Source: Candidatus Gastranaerophilales bacterium (GTDB taxonomy: Bacteria > Cyanobacteriota > Vampirovibrionia > Gastranaerophilales > Gastranaerophilaceae). Taken from it: 64,000 nt of DNA. Positions 52,711-62,600 of the stretch are shown here, piece by piece (position 1 is the first letter of the stretch; each line of letters begins with the position of its first letter). The translations under genes were made by a program, and so were the position numbers. Under the pieces are notes generated by a model, which was not told where the DNA came from, ran no database searches, and saw nothing but the letters and a program-made list of their open reading frames with translations. The stretch lies in the NCBI GenBank assembly GCA_024695865.1, contig JAILHI010000027.1, positions 79,513 through 143,512 on the forward strand, read 5' to 3'.

Positions 52711-53136
52711 TTATTGTTGTATTTGCATTAATTTTCTTATTTGTTTTTTATTTTTTTCAATCTGGTTAATTTTTCTTTCGCCGTCTCGAACAAGTTGTTT
52801 CTGAATTTTTCTTTGTTCTTTTGTTGCCTTAAACTTGTTATCGATTTCCGTATATTTTGCTCTGTCCTCTAACAGTTGGTTTCTCAAATCGGTTTGTGCG
52901 GAATCGAGTTTGAATAATGCGTCCTGCATGTTGTTATTTTCTCTTGTAACCTGATTTGTAATATCGGTAACATTTTTAGTTGAAACAGGTGCTGTAGCAT
53001 AAGGCGATGTAGTTTGGGCTTCTGCCGTTGAAACAGGATAAGAATCGGGTTCAAAAATTAATCCGTCCGCAAAAACGGGTACACATGTTAAAGCAATTGT
53101 TGCCGCAAATAATGCCAAATTTTTTTTATTAATCAT
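52711..53136 (-). CDS. Secreted coiled-coil protein of unknown function
   Basis: The 141-residue precursor has a signal peptide (MINKKNLALFAATIALTCVPVFA, quoted in part; cut before DGLIF), a Pro/Thr-rich linker, then a long charged helix (~60-141; e.g. NNMQDALFKLDSAQTDLRNQ, KEQRKIQKQLVRDGERKINQ) with heptad spacing. It could be a periplasmic spacer or OmpH-like chaperone, but no family signature is present. AGGAAAAA lies near the start and it has its own terminator. It is next to the SLH gene but separately transcribed. Confidence 0.75.
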   Translation of the reverse strand: MINKKNLALFAATIALTCVPVFADGLIFEPDSYPVSTAEAQTTSPYATAPVSTKNVTDITNQVTRENNNMQDALFKLDSAQTDLRNQLLEDRAKYTEIDNKFKATKEQRKIQKQLVRDGERKINQIEKNKKQIRKLMQIQQ

Positions 53137-53263
53137 ACATTTTTCCTCAAATTCACTTACTTTACTTATATTGAATAATATTTTTCGTCAAAAAAAATCA
53201 TATATTTAAAGTATCCTTATCAAAATTTATCCTTTTACAAAAACTGCAAAAGGTCTGAATTTA

Positions 53264-53272
53264 TGCTATAAT
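53264..53272 (+). promoter_or_regulatory. Extended -10 promoter of the DUF2971 gene
   Basis: TGCTATAAT (TGn plus TATAAT, 53264-53272) predicts a start near 53279. No good -35 is seen, as is usual for extended -10 promoters. Confidence 0.6.
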
Positions 53273-53300
53273 ACTAATAGCAGTCTGTTGAAAGATTTTT

Positions 53301-54215
53301 ATGAATAAAACAAATTATGATTATTTTAAGGAGGATTTTCACAAGAAGAATATTCCGTCCGAATTGTATCATTACACCTCGCCCAGAGCGTTAAGAGGTA
53401 TTTTGAAGAGCAATAATCTGTGGTTTTCAAATATATATTTTCTTAACGATACCAGCGAGATGAAATATACTTACTGGTTAATTTTGGAAATTTTGCCAAA
53501 TATTAAAAAAGATTTGGACGAAGATTTTTATAAAAAAATCGTAGAACGTGCCGAATATATGACCTGCAACACCTATTACGAAGAAGAAAGCGAAATTTTT
53601 GCAAGGCTCGAATATTACGTTTTGTGTTTATCAACGGAAAAAAACTGTTTAAATCTCTGGAGCAATTACACAAAAACAAGCGACAAAACAGGCTACAATA
53701 TAGCATTTTCCTACAAAGGACTTCAGGAATGTGTAGATGCAAAAGGATATGAATTTGTGTCTTTTGCAAGTGTTTGCTATGACCTTGAAAGACAAAAGAA
53801 AATGCTTTTGGAAACGATACTTAATTTTAACAAAAAGTATAAAAATGCAAAAAACGGCAAGGATAAACAGGTAGTTTTGTGGGATATAACAGACAATTTT
53901 AAGATATACAGTGTATTTTTAAAACACCCCGCTTTTTCGGACGAAAAAGAGTTTAGAATTGTAATCGGTATCAGAACTCACTCTCATGATGAAAACTGTG
54001 AGTTTGAAATACAAAACGGCATTTTTGTTCCCCACATTGAGCATGAAATGCCCGATCCCGAAGAAGAATCGATTATAAAATCTATCACGATATCACCGAC
54101 CTGCGATAAAGATTTGGCGGTTTACAGTGTCAGAAAACTTGCAAATTCGACAAAACATTACTTTCTTCCCATATACACCTCTGATATTCCTCTGCGCTCA
54201 CAATCTAACAGTTAA
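53301..54215 (+). CDS. DUF2971 domain protein
   Basis: The 304-residue protein fits the DUF2971 pattern: LYHYTSPRALRGILKSNNLW (~23-42), FSNIYFLNDTSEM (~43-55), then LSTEKNCLNLWSNY, NIAFSY and KHPAFSDEKEFRIVIG (~212-227). The family is of unknown function, appears sporadically and is sometimes encoded near defence genes, but nothing of that kind flanks it here. There is no signal peptide. No SD is clear. Base composition is like its neighbours, so recent transfer is not obvious. Confidence 0.75.
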   Translation: MNKTNYDYFKEDFHKKNIPSELYHYTSPRALRGILKSNNLWFSNIYFLNDTSEMKYTYWLILEILPNIKKDLDEDFYKKIVERAEYMTCNTYYEEESEIFARLEYYVLCLSTEKNCLNLWSNYTKTSDKTGYNIAFSYKGLQECVDAKGYEFVSFASVCYDLERQKKMLLETILNFNKKYKNAKNGKDKQVVLWDITDNFKIYSVFLKHPAFSDEKEFRIVIGIRTHSHDENCEFEIQNGIFVPHIEHEMPDPEEESIIKSITISPTCDKDLAVYSVRKLANSTKHYFLPIYTSDIPLRSQSNS

Positions 54216-54278
54216 ACAATATTAATATAAATTAAATAGTGGGTTTTAAAACGGCGGATTTTAAGGTAAAATTATGCT

Positions 54279-55091
54279 ATGAAAAGAATAGAATATTTTA
54301 TAACCCAGACAGCGACTTACCAATTTGCCAGAATTATCAGGGCACAGACCTTTGATTTCTTTGAAACCTTTGGCAGAATGGCAATACGTTTTATTGAGGT
54401 TTTAAAATATATTCTGACGGGACAGTTTTCATACAAACACATAATGGAGCAATCTGCGCATTTTGCGATTGATTCTCTGCCCATTACTCTGACAATTGTT
54501 TCAATGACTTCAATCATTCTTGCCGTGCAGATTGCGCCCGAAATGGTAAAACAGGGCGGCGGAAACTTTATCGGCGGTCTGCTTGCCATTGTTACCGTGA
54601 GAGAAATGGGTACAATTATGACGGGCTTTGCCATTATTTCAATGATAGGTTCGTCAATGGCGTCCGAGATAGCAACGATGAAGGTTACAGACCAGGTTTC
54701 CGCAATGAAGGTATTGCATGTTTCCCCGATAAAATACCTTTTTGTTCCGAGAATAATTGCAGGTGCGTTAATGATGCCGTTAATTGCGACCGTTTCTTCA
54801 ACCGTCGGAGTCTTTTGCGGAGGCTTTGTTTCTTCGCTTACAAGCCCCGAGGTAACGGGATTATGCTTTATAAACTCGGTAAAATTGGGCTTATACAACA
54901 GAGATATAGGCATTATGCTTCTTAAAGCCTCCTGCTTCGGTGCCGCAATAGCACATATAAGTTCAAGTTGCGGTTATGATGCCGAGGGCGGAGCAAAAAG
55001 TGTCGGTATTGCCACAACAAAAGCGGTTGTATGGTCTTTTATTGCTATCGTTATAATTGACTACATTTTTGCACTAATATTTTATTTCTAA
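54279..55091 (+). CDS. mlaE: MlaE-family ABC lipid transport permease
   Basis: This 270-residue inner-membrane permease has about five to six helices. The family motif GGGNFIGGLLAIVTVREMGTI (quoted in part) is at ~90-109, and FCGGFVSSLTSPEVTG and EGGAKSVGIATTKAVVWS (in part) are near the end. With MlaF and MlaD it moves phospholipid between inner and outer membranes. It is the first gene of a five-gene run mlaE-mlaF-mlaD-lpxK-GT9. A TAAAAT box ends 6 nt before the ATG; AAGG lies farther up. Confidence 0.92.
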   Translation: MKRIEYFITQTATYQFARIIRAQTFDFFETFGRMAIRFIEVLKYILTGQFSYKHIMEQSAHFAIDSLPITLTIVSMTSIILAVQIAPEMVKQGGGNFIGGLLAIVTVREMGTIMTGFAIISMIGSSMASEIATMKVTDQVSAMKVLHVSPIKYLFVPRIIAGALMMPLIATVSSTVGVFCGGFVSSLTSPEVTGLCFINSVKLGLYNRDIGIMLLKASCFGAAIAHISSSCGYDAEGGAKSVGIATTKAVVWSFIAIVIIDYIFALIFYF

Positions 55092-55102
55092 TCAGGTGAA
55101 AT

Positions 55103-55834
55103 ATGACAGTAAAGATTGAAAATTTAACAAAAAAATTTGGCGATAAAGTTATTCTGAATAACATATCTTTTACCGTAAACACGGGAGAAATTCTTGCCAT
55201 TGTCGGTTTCAGCGGTTCGGGAAAGAGTACCGTTCTGAAATTAATTACGGGGCTGCTTGAAGCAGACAGCGGAACTATTACAACCGATAAACATGGCGAA
55301 ATTGCAATGGTTTTCCAGTATTCCGCACTTTTTGATTCTTTGAATGTCTTTGACAATATAACCTTTGCGCTTCAGGAAAGAAAAGAGTTTAAGGGCAAAT
55401 ATTCCGAAGAACAATTAAAAGAAATGGTTGCGCAAAAACTCGAAACGGTCGGTTTGAAGAACATTGAAGAAAAATTTCCCTACGAACTTTCTGGCGGTAT
55501 GCAAAAGAGAGTCAGTTTTGCAAGGGCAATTATGACAGAACCTACGCTGATTTTGTACGATGAACCTACGGCAGGTTTAGACCCAGTTGCATCTACAATT
55601 ATTGAGGATTACATTGTAAGGTTAAGAAATGAAACGCACTCTACCGCTATTGTTGTTACGCACCAACTTTCAACGATAAAAAGATGTGCGGACAGGGTTA
55701 TTATGCTGTATCACGGTGATATAGTATTTACGGGTACGCCCGAAGAACTTGAGTCAATGGCAACCCCCTACACGAAACAGTTTATGGAAGCATCTGTTGA
55801 GGGCCCCATGCAAATAAATGTTTCTGATTTTTAA
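55103..55834 (+). CDS. mlaF: MlaF-family ABC transporter ATP-binding protein
   Basis: The 243-residue ATPase partner of MlaE has Walker A GFSGSGKST (~36-44), Q-loop MVFQYSALFDSL, signature LSGGMQKRV (~134-142), Walker B LILYDEPTAGLDP and switch His in VVTHQ. The Mla-type CTD is short. SD AGGTGA. It lies 11 nt after mlaE. Confidence 0.94.
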   Translation: MTVKIENLTKKFGDKVILNNISFTVNTGEILAIVGFSGSGKSTVLKLITGLLEADSGTITTDKHGEIAMVFQYSALFDSLNVFDNITFALQERKEFKGKYSEEQLKEMVAQKLETVGLKNIEEKFPYELSGGMQKRVSFARAIMTEPTLILYDEPTAGLDPVASTIIEDYIVRLRNETHSTAIVVTHQLSTIKRCADRVIMLYHGDIVFTGTPEELESMATPYTKQFMEASVEGPMQINVSDF

Positions 55835-55869
55835 AAAACATGGTAAATTAAAAGAAAAAAGGATTGATA

Positions 55870-57231
55870 ATGAGATTTTCATCAGGATTTAAAGTTGGAA
55901 TATTAACGTTAGCGGCATTACTGATATTGGTCAGCACGGTAATGTGGGTTAAAGGACGTTCAATCTCTGCGGGAGAAAGAATTACGGTTGCCTTTAAAGA
56001 TATTAACGGACTGCGTGCAGGTTCGGGTGTTCAGATGATGGGTGTCAGAATAGGACAGGTTGAAAGCCTTACTCCCCGTATAAGCCCCGATAACAGTTTT
56101 GTCGAAGTTAAGTTTGTTATAACTGAACCTAACATCAAAATTCCTCAGGCCTCGACAATATCAATCCAGCAGACAGGTATAATCGGCGAACAGTATCTGG
56201 AAATTATGCCGCCCGAAGAAAGAATTATTTACGTTCCTTTACATGAAGAATCCGACATCGTTCATGCGGGCGATAAGGTTACAATGCTTCTTTCAAAACA
56301 GATTCACGTGGTAGGAACGGTTAAAAAAGCCGAACTTGAAGATACTCACAATTTACCTGCTTCAATTTCAAAAAAAATTACAACTAACTTTGCTGTAAAA
56401 ATATCTTATATTATAGAAATGCCGGGATTGTCGATACCTGATATTATTACAGGTGAAGTTTCTTTCAGAAACGGTAATCCGACCTTGAAACTTTCCCCGG
56501 TAAAACCGACCGACTTAAAATTACCCGATACAAAAATTCCCTACACTATCGTTGAACCGATGAGGGTTTCGGATTTTATGAAACTTCAATACCGTTCTGC
56601 AAGCGCTCTTGCCGAAACAAACGAAAAATTATCCGCAATCTTATCCGACGATATTATGGCTGATATCAAAAAGACCATTAAAAATGCCGAAGATTTAACG
56701 GCAAATGCAAATGTTGCAATCGATAAAGCGACCGCTTTAATTGATGCATCTCAGGAAGAAATGACTACTTTATCCGCTCAGGTTAACGATTTGACGGAAA
56801 AATTAAACAAAATTGCAGACAATATCGTTGATATTACGGGAGATAAAGAATTTACCGAAAATCTTAATGCGAGTGTTAAGAACATTAACCGTTTGACTCA
56901 AAATGCAAACAAAATTCTGGAAGATCCCGATACGGCACTTATACTTTCTGACTTAAAGACTACTGTCAGGAATGTTTCGGAAATTTCGGAATGTGTAAAC
57001 GGAATGACAAAAGACCCTGTTGTTAAAGCAAAAATTAATGATACTCTGGATAAACTCAATACGGCTCTTGCAAAACTCACAATTACCCTTGATACTGTAA
57101 ATTATGTGACAGAGGACGAACGTGACAATATAAAAGAATCTCTGCACGAAATTGAGGACACAACAAAGAACGTTAAAAAATTCTCGGAAAAATTAAACAA
57201 GAGATTTTTACTGTTCAGACTTATGTTTTAA
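55870..57231 (+). CDS. mlaD: MCE-domain lipid transport protein (MlaD-like)
   Basis: The start is ATG 55870, with AAGGA 6 nt upstream; the TTG at 55864 is discarded. The 453-residue protein has an N-terminal membrane anchor (~5-27), one MCE domain (~35-115; GLRAGSGVQMMGVRIGQV and TGIIGEQYLEI), an intermediate ~110-residue region, then a long helical coiled coil (~245-440) with NANVAIDKATALIDASQ and similar heptads. The long tail resembles cyanobacterial and plant TGD2-type MCE proteins rather than short MlaD, and may bridge the periplasm. Confidence 0.88.
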   Translation: MRFSSGFKVGILTLAALLILVSTVMWVKGRSISAGERITVAFKDINGLRAGSGVQMMGVRIGQVESLTPRISPDNSFVEVKFVITEPNIKIPQASTISIQQTGIIGEQYLEIMPPEERIIYVPLHEESDIVHAGDKVTMLLSKQIHVVGTVKKAELEDTHNLPASISKKITTNFAVKISYIIEMPGLSIPDIITGEVSFRNGNPTLKLSPVKPTDLKLPDTKIPYTIVEPMRVSDFMKLQYRSASALAETNEKLSAILSDDIMADIKKTIKNAEDLTANANVAIDKATALIDASQEEMTTLSAQVNDLTEKLNKIADNIVDITGDKEFTENLNASVKNINRLTQNANKILEDPDTALILSDLKTTVRNVSEISECVNGMTKDPVVKAKINDTLDKLNTALAKLTITLDTVNYVTEDERDNIKESLHEIEDTTKNVKKFSEKLNKRFLLFRLMF

Positions 57232-57240
57232 GGGTAAAAG

Positions 57241-58317
57241 ATGAAACTTTTTTTATCAAAGTTACACTACGAAACAAAACCGAATTTTTTAAAAAGAGTA
57301 TTAACGGGCATACTTTCTGTATGCTCAATACCTTATGGCGCAGTAACATCGGTAAGGAATTTTTTATATGACAAAAATCTTCTTAAAACGTACGATTTTG
57401 GTAAAGATGTAAAGGTTATAGCCGTCGGAAATCTTACGACGGGCGGTGTCGGAAAGACACCGTTTACCGCAGAACTTGCAAACCGTTACATCAAAAACTG
57501 CCGTAAAGTTGCCATTTTATCAAGAGGGTATGGCGGAAGCCTGCCAAACAAAGAAGTTAACGTTGTTTCTGACGGAAGAACCATTAATTTTTCGGCAAAA
57601 GAGGCGGGAGACGAACCCTTTTGGCTTGCACAAAACTGCCCGCAGGCAGTGGTTTTGACTTGTTCTTCGAGGGTAAAAGCCGCAGAAAAGGCAATAAAGG
57701 ATTTCAACTGTGATGTTTTAATTGCAGACGATGCCTTTCAGCACAGAAAACTCGGCAGAACCATTAATCTGGTTCTTGTTGACAGCAAAAACAAATTCGG
57801 AAACAAACACCTTTTGCCCGCAGGGCCGCTGCGAGAAAATTTCTCGGGGCTTAAAAGAGCCACCGCTATTGTCGTTACCAATAAAAGTTCTCAAATCGAA
57901 GATGCTTTAAAATACTGCGATGAAATTAAAAACGAATTTAAAAAACCCGTATTTTTATGCAAAATGACACCCGACAGGGCGTTTGATATTCAGACAAACG
58001 AACCGTTGTATCACGGGGCGGCAGTTGTTGCTTTCTGTGCAATCGGACAGCCCAAAGAGTTCTTCGATTTTGTAACGGAAGATTTTTATATGAATACGGC
58101 AATTGAATTTCCCGACCATCATTCTTATACGGAAGATGATGTTAAAATGCTGATTGATACGGCAAAGAAGAATAACATCAATTTTCTCGTTACGACAGAA
58201 AAAGATGCCGTAAAAATCAAAGATATTTTTGATAAAATACAGACGGATATTAAGGTTTTTGCATTAAAGTTAAAAGCGTGTGCCGATATTGAGGATATTT
58301 TAAATGCCAAAGAATAA
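57241..58317 (+). CDS. lpxK: Tetraacyldisaccharide 4'-kinase
   Basis: This 358-residue inner-membrane-associated kinase adds the 4'-phosphate to lipid A precursor. It shows GNLTTGGVGKTPFTAEL (~63-79; P-loop), AILSRGYGG, GDEPFWLA, IADDAFQHRKLGR (~160-172) and PAGPLREN. Length is slightly above the usual ~330. It lies after mlaD (9-nt gap) and overlaps the GT9 gene by 14 nt. It shows that the organism builds lipid A. SD AAGGGTAAAAG. Confidence 0.95.
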   Translation: MKLFLSKLHYETKPNFLKRVLTGILSVCSIPYGAVTSVRNFLYDKNLLKTYDFGKDVKVIAVGNLTTGGVGKTPFTAELANRYIKNCRKVAILSRGYGGSLPNKEVNVVSDGRTINFSAKEAGDEPFWLAQNCPQAVVLTCSSRVKAAEKAIKDFNCDVLIADDAFQHRKLGRTINLVLVDSKNKFGNKHLLPAGPLRENFSGLKRATAIVVTNKSSQIEDALKYCDEIKNEFKKPVFLCKMTPDRAFDIQTNEPLYHGAAVVAFCAIGQPKEFFDFVTEDFYMNTAIEFPDHHSYTEDDVKMLIDTAKKNNINFLVTTEKDAVKIKDIFDKIQTDIKVFALKLKACADIEDILNAKE

Positions 58318-59341
58318 AATTTTAGTCGTAAGATACAGATTTATCGGCGATACCATATTGACACTGCCGTTTTTAAAGAATTTACGTTTTGCAAACCCCG
58401 ATGCGCAAATTGATATGCTCGTTGCGCCAAAATCGGGAGAGATAATCGAAAATTGTCCTTATGTGGATAATTTTATTTATTTTGATACTACAAAAAAACA
58501 CAAATATGAAAACGGTGCAGGCGAGAAAAAATCCTTTTGGTATTACGTAAAAAAACTTCGTGCCGAAAAATATGATAAAGCCTACGTTTTAAAACGTTCT
58601 TTGTCCAGTGCGGTGCTTGTGTTTTTAGGCGGAATAAAAGAACGCATCGGCTTTGACACTGAGGGCAGAGGCTTTTTGCTGACAAAAAGGGTGCCTTATG
58701 ACCACGATAAACATGAATCGCAATGTTTTCTTGATGTTTTGCGCTCTGAAGGGGTCGAAATCAAAGATGAGTCTTTTGAAAACGGTTTAAATCCCGCAGC
58801 GGAAGAAAAAATTGATAAAATTCTTTCTGAACAAACCGACCCTAATCTGAAAAAAGTTATCGTGCATGCCACCGCCACAAATAAAGGAAAATTATGGCCT
58901 TTGGAAAATTTTGCACAAGTTACCGAATATCTAATCAACGAAAAAAATGTTCAGGTGCTTTTTATCGGTACCGATTTTGACAGCCAAACATACGATAAAA
59001 TGCTTGAAATGATAAAGAACCCGCTAAAAGTTCAGCCGATAAACTTTTGCGGGCAGTTTAACCTGCAGGAAAGTCTTGCTTTAACCGCAAAAGTTGATTT
59101 GCTGATAGGAAATGATTCGGGAAATCTTCATATGGCATCTTCTGTACACACGGACGTAATAGGCTTATACGGCCCCATGCCCTTTAAGAAGTGGTATGCT
59201 CTCGGTGAAAATAATACTCTTTTAAAGGCAGATTTACCCTGTATGCCATGCGGCTTGAGAAAAAAATGCCCGAACGGTCACGAATGTATGAAAAAAATTA
59301 CCGTTGACGAGGTTAAAAAAGCAATAGATAAGCATTTGTAA
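58304..59341 (+). CDS. Glycosyltransferase family 9 (LPS heptosyltransferase-like)
   Basis: The 345-residue GT-B enzyme has the GT9 features: N-terminal VVRYRFIGDTILTLPFLKNL (8-27), a central VIVHATATNKGKLWPLENFA (~185), and the donor-site NDSGNLHMASSVHTDVIGLYGPM (in part, ~268-287). A Cys cluster near the end (LPCMPCGLRKKCPNGHEC) is common in WaaF/RfaF homologues. It probably adds heptose to LPS core, agreeing with rfaE2. It is translationally coupled to lpxK (14-nt overlap). Confidence 0.9.
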   Translation: MPKNKILVVRYRFIGDTILTLPFLKNLRFANPDAQIDMLVAPKSGEIIENCPYVDNFIYFDTTKKHKYENGAGEKKSFWYYVKKLRAEKYDKAYVLKRSLSSAVLVFLGGIKERIGFDTEGRGFLLTKRVPYDHDKHESQCFLDVLRSEGVEIKDESFENGLNPAAEEKIDKILSEQTDPNLKKVIVHATATNKGKLWPLENFAQVTEYLINEKNVQVLFIGTDFDSQTYDKMLEMIKNPLKVQPINFCGQFNLQESLALTAKVDLLIGNDSGNLHMASSVHTDVIGLYGPMPFKKWYALGENNTLLKADLPCMPCGLRKKCPNGHECMKKITVDEVKKAIDKHL

Positions 59342-59440
59342 CAGATTATACAAAAGTATTAATTATAAAGTTTATATTTTAGGCAAAAATACATTCCCGA
59401 GCAGGATTAAATACTCTGCATACTGTTGTATAATATAGGT

Positions 59441-59545
59441 GTGAGCTTAAAGTGGAATCTGAACACCGTTCGGGGTTGCGAAAAGAATTTTTTTCTTTTT
59501 ATGTTAGTTCGGAGAGAAATTTTAGGCTCACGCTATTTTTATTTA
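59441..59545 (+). ncRNA. Candidate small structured RNA
   Basis: A TATAAT box (59429-59434) predicts transcription from about 59441, where GTGAGCTTAAA begins. Those 11 nt pair (one G-U) with TTTAGGCTCAC at 59521-59531, followed by GCTATTTTTATTT. An inner hairpin AACACC/GGGGTT and an A/T stem near 59481-59500 can form. The ~91-nt rod carries no recognisable ORF. SRP-type (GGAA loop), tmRNA or RNase P marks are absent; a 6S-like rod is possible but too short. The remaining bases in 59342-59440 show nothing else. Confidence 0.5.
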
Positions 59546-59563
59546 CAAAACTTATTGCGGATA

Positions 59564-59591
59564 TTGCTATTTGTTGATGTTGGTGTATAAT
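59564..59591 (+). promoter_or_regulatory. Putative promoter of the SNF2 helicase gene
   Basis: TTGCTA (59564-59569), a 16-nt spacer and TATAAT (59586-59591). The leader would be about 73 nt, without an evident SD before the ATG. Confidence 0.6.
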
Positions 59592-59670
59592 TTTCTTGTG
59601 ATATGTATTTATTCTGTCTAAAACCGTAAAATCGGTTTGTGGATTTGGATAGAAGTAAAAGAAACAGTTA

Positions 59671-62600
59671 ATGAGTATTTGTTATCTCAATCATAAATTT
59701 TTAAAAGATAGTGCAAAGCCCGGCAGTTGGCGCAGAGGTTATGAAGTTTATCAAAAGAAACTCGTAGAGAATGTTACGGTTTCAAGAAATGCCGTAAAAG
59801 CCGAGGTTAAGGGTAATTTTAAAGACCATTACGACGTGTCTTTGACGTTTAAAAAAGACGAAATTGTTCCCTCTTGTTCCTGCCCGCTTGAAGAAAAGTG
59901 GTGTAAGCATGTTATCGCACTAGGTCTGACGGCAATCGATGAACATATTTATGAGGACTATGCGGCAAAACGGTTTAAAATACCAAGAGATTATTCGGAC
60001 GAACAGGCTGATACTTTGGAAAACCCTCAGGGTTCATATATTTTCCATTTTAATCCGAAAAGACGCCAAAATTTCTTTTCGATTTTGGTTATGGAAAGAG
60101 AAACGGGTAAGGTTGTCCGTGATTTAGAGGGTGTCTTTAAAAAGTTTTTTGAAAAACAAAGAACGGATTCTTCATTTGAATTAAACTATCCCGAAAAGGT
60201 AAATTATGAAATTTTCAGAATGTTACTGACTCAGTCAAGACTTGATAAAAAAGCGGGTTGGTATGATGTTCCGATATTAAAATTTGATTCGTTTTTCAAA
60301 ATGCTTTCAAAGGCTGAAGAAGTAATAGACGGCAAGACAAAAGCAAAGTTAAGATTTACTTCTGATGTTTGGACACTTGCAATGTCCGTTAATTTTTCAA
60401 TGGTCGGAAATGTTCTTGTCGCTTTGTATTGGAAGCGTCCCGATAAAGATGATATTTTGCCCTTTGAAGAAATCAGATATTTTTCAAGACAACTTCAGTG
60501 GGGAAGATATAAAAATTTGATTTTCCCGACAAATATTTCTGTTTCGGCGCTGCCTCAAAACCTTACAAAAGCATCTTTCACTGATGTAAAAGATGCAGAG
60601 GGTGCGAAATTTTTGTATGAAGAACTGCCAAAACTCAAACAAATTACCGAAGTTGAAACAGCGGAAGTAATAGATAAACTGATTCTTGAAGAAAATCTTC
60701 CCAAAAAGATTGTTACTCTCGGGCTTGACTATGACGGTTCTTTGAAGGCATCTTTGGAATTTGAATACGACGGAACAAGAGTTCCATACAGCAAACAGGA
60801 TAAAAATGCCTATATTACGGTTAAGAAGCCAAAAGAGGACTTGTTATACTGGGTCAGAAGAAACAGAGTTCACGAGGAACAGGCCTATCAAATGCTTTTG
60901 AGTTGTAAATTTGCGCCGATGCAGACAAACAACCTTGCTCTCGAAAAGGAAAACGCAATAGATTTTTATAATTACTATATGAAGCAGGCGGGTGAAGACT
61001 GGGTTTTTGAAGAAAAAGACAACATGGAATTTTTCAAAATCGCATCCAAACCGTTTGAACTGTGTGCATCTTTGGATTTTTGCAGTGAGTCAAAAGACAG
61101 TTTTGTAATTGAATTATACGGAAAAATCGAGGACGAAATTATTTCGTTTAACGACTTGTATGAACTTGTTTTGGATAATAATAAATATTACAAGGCAAAT
61201 TCAAAAGGCTTTGCGGAATTACCCGTTCAGGAAATCTTTTCGCTGATGAAATCGTTTAATACGATTGATGTTTACAGGAATGACGAGAACAAGTACGTTG
61301 TAAAAACATATCGAGCAGGCATTGTTTCCGAAATGCAGAATTTAAAAATGACACTGAAAATGAGCCGTAAATTTTCTAAATTCTGGAAACAGATTTCAAC
61401 GTTCTCCGAAATGGACAGCGTTGTAATGCCGAAGAATATCAATGCCGAATTAAGAGAATATCAGACAAAAGGTTTTGGCTGGTTGTGGTTCTTGTACCAG
61501 TATGGTTTGAACGGAATTTTGGCTGATGATATGGGGCTTGGTAAAACTTTGCAGGCTTTGACACTTTTGCAAAAGGCAAAAGAAAAGGATAAGCAGGCGC
61601 CTAACCTTGTTATCTGTCCGACATCAGTTGTGTTTAACTGGGAAAACGAAATTCAGAAATTTGCCCCGAAACTCAAATGTATAAAATTGTCAGGCACCGA
61701 AAGAAAAGAATTGTTTAAGGATATTGATGATTACGATGTCGTAATTACAAGTTATGCTCTTGTAAGACGGGATATCAAAGATTTGGTCAAGCATAATTTC
61801 AGATATATTATTCTTGATGAATCTCAGAACATCAAAAATGCAGACAGTATAACCGCTCAAAGCGTTAAACAGTTAAAATCCACTCACAAACTGGCACTTT
61901 CGGGTACGCCGATTGAAAATAAACTTGAAGAATTGTGGTCGGTCTTTGATTTTCTTATGCCGGGATTTTTGTTTGAAGAATCCGAATTTAATTACAGATA
62001 CGTTACACCGATTACGGAAAGAGATGACAAGATTGTTGAAAAACGTCTTAAATCACAGATTTATCCGTTCATTTTAAGACGTATGAAAAGAGATGTTGCA
62101 AAAGATTTGCCCGATAAAGTGGAAAACATTGCATACTGCGAACTTACCCCCGAGCAAAAAGACTTTTATCTGGACGTTTTGGACAGCACAAAAGAAGAAT
62201 TGTTCAAATCTATCGAACAAAACGGACTCGAAAAGAGCAGACTTTCTATCTTTTCAGCGTTACTTCGTTTACGTCAGATATGCTGCCACCCGAAACTTTA
62301 CGACAAGGACGGCAAAAAGGGAAATATTCAGTCGGGTAAATTTGAGCAGTTAAAAACGATGCTTGAACAGATAATTGCTGAAAAACACAGAGTTCTTTTG
62401 TTCAGTCAATTTGTTGATATGCTTGATATTATTAAGGCATGGCTTGAACGAGAAGGTATTAAACACGAATATCTGACGGGTAAAACAAAAGACAGGGGCG
62501 AAGTTGTTGAAAGGTTTAACACTGACCCGACGATACCAATTTTCCTTGTCAGCCTGAAAGCAGGCGGTACGGGCTTGAATTTGACGGGTGCGGATTACGT

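Noticed and set aside
54317..54913. 198-residue reverse frame opposite mlaE
   Set aside because: mlaE matches its family on the forward strand over the whole stretch; the antisense frame is a codon-bias shadow.
59441..59545. SRP RNA or 6S RNA assignment
   Set aside because: The conserved SRP apical GGAA loop is missing and the length is about half of 6S RNA, so only a generic ncRNA call is justified.
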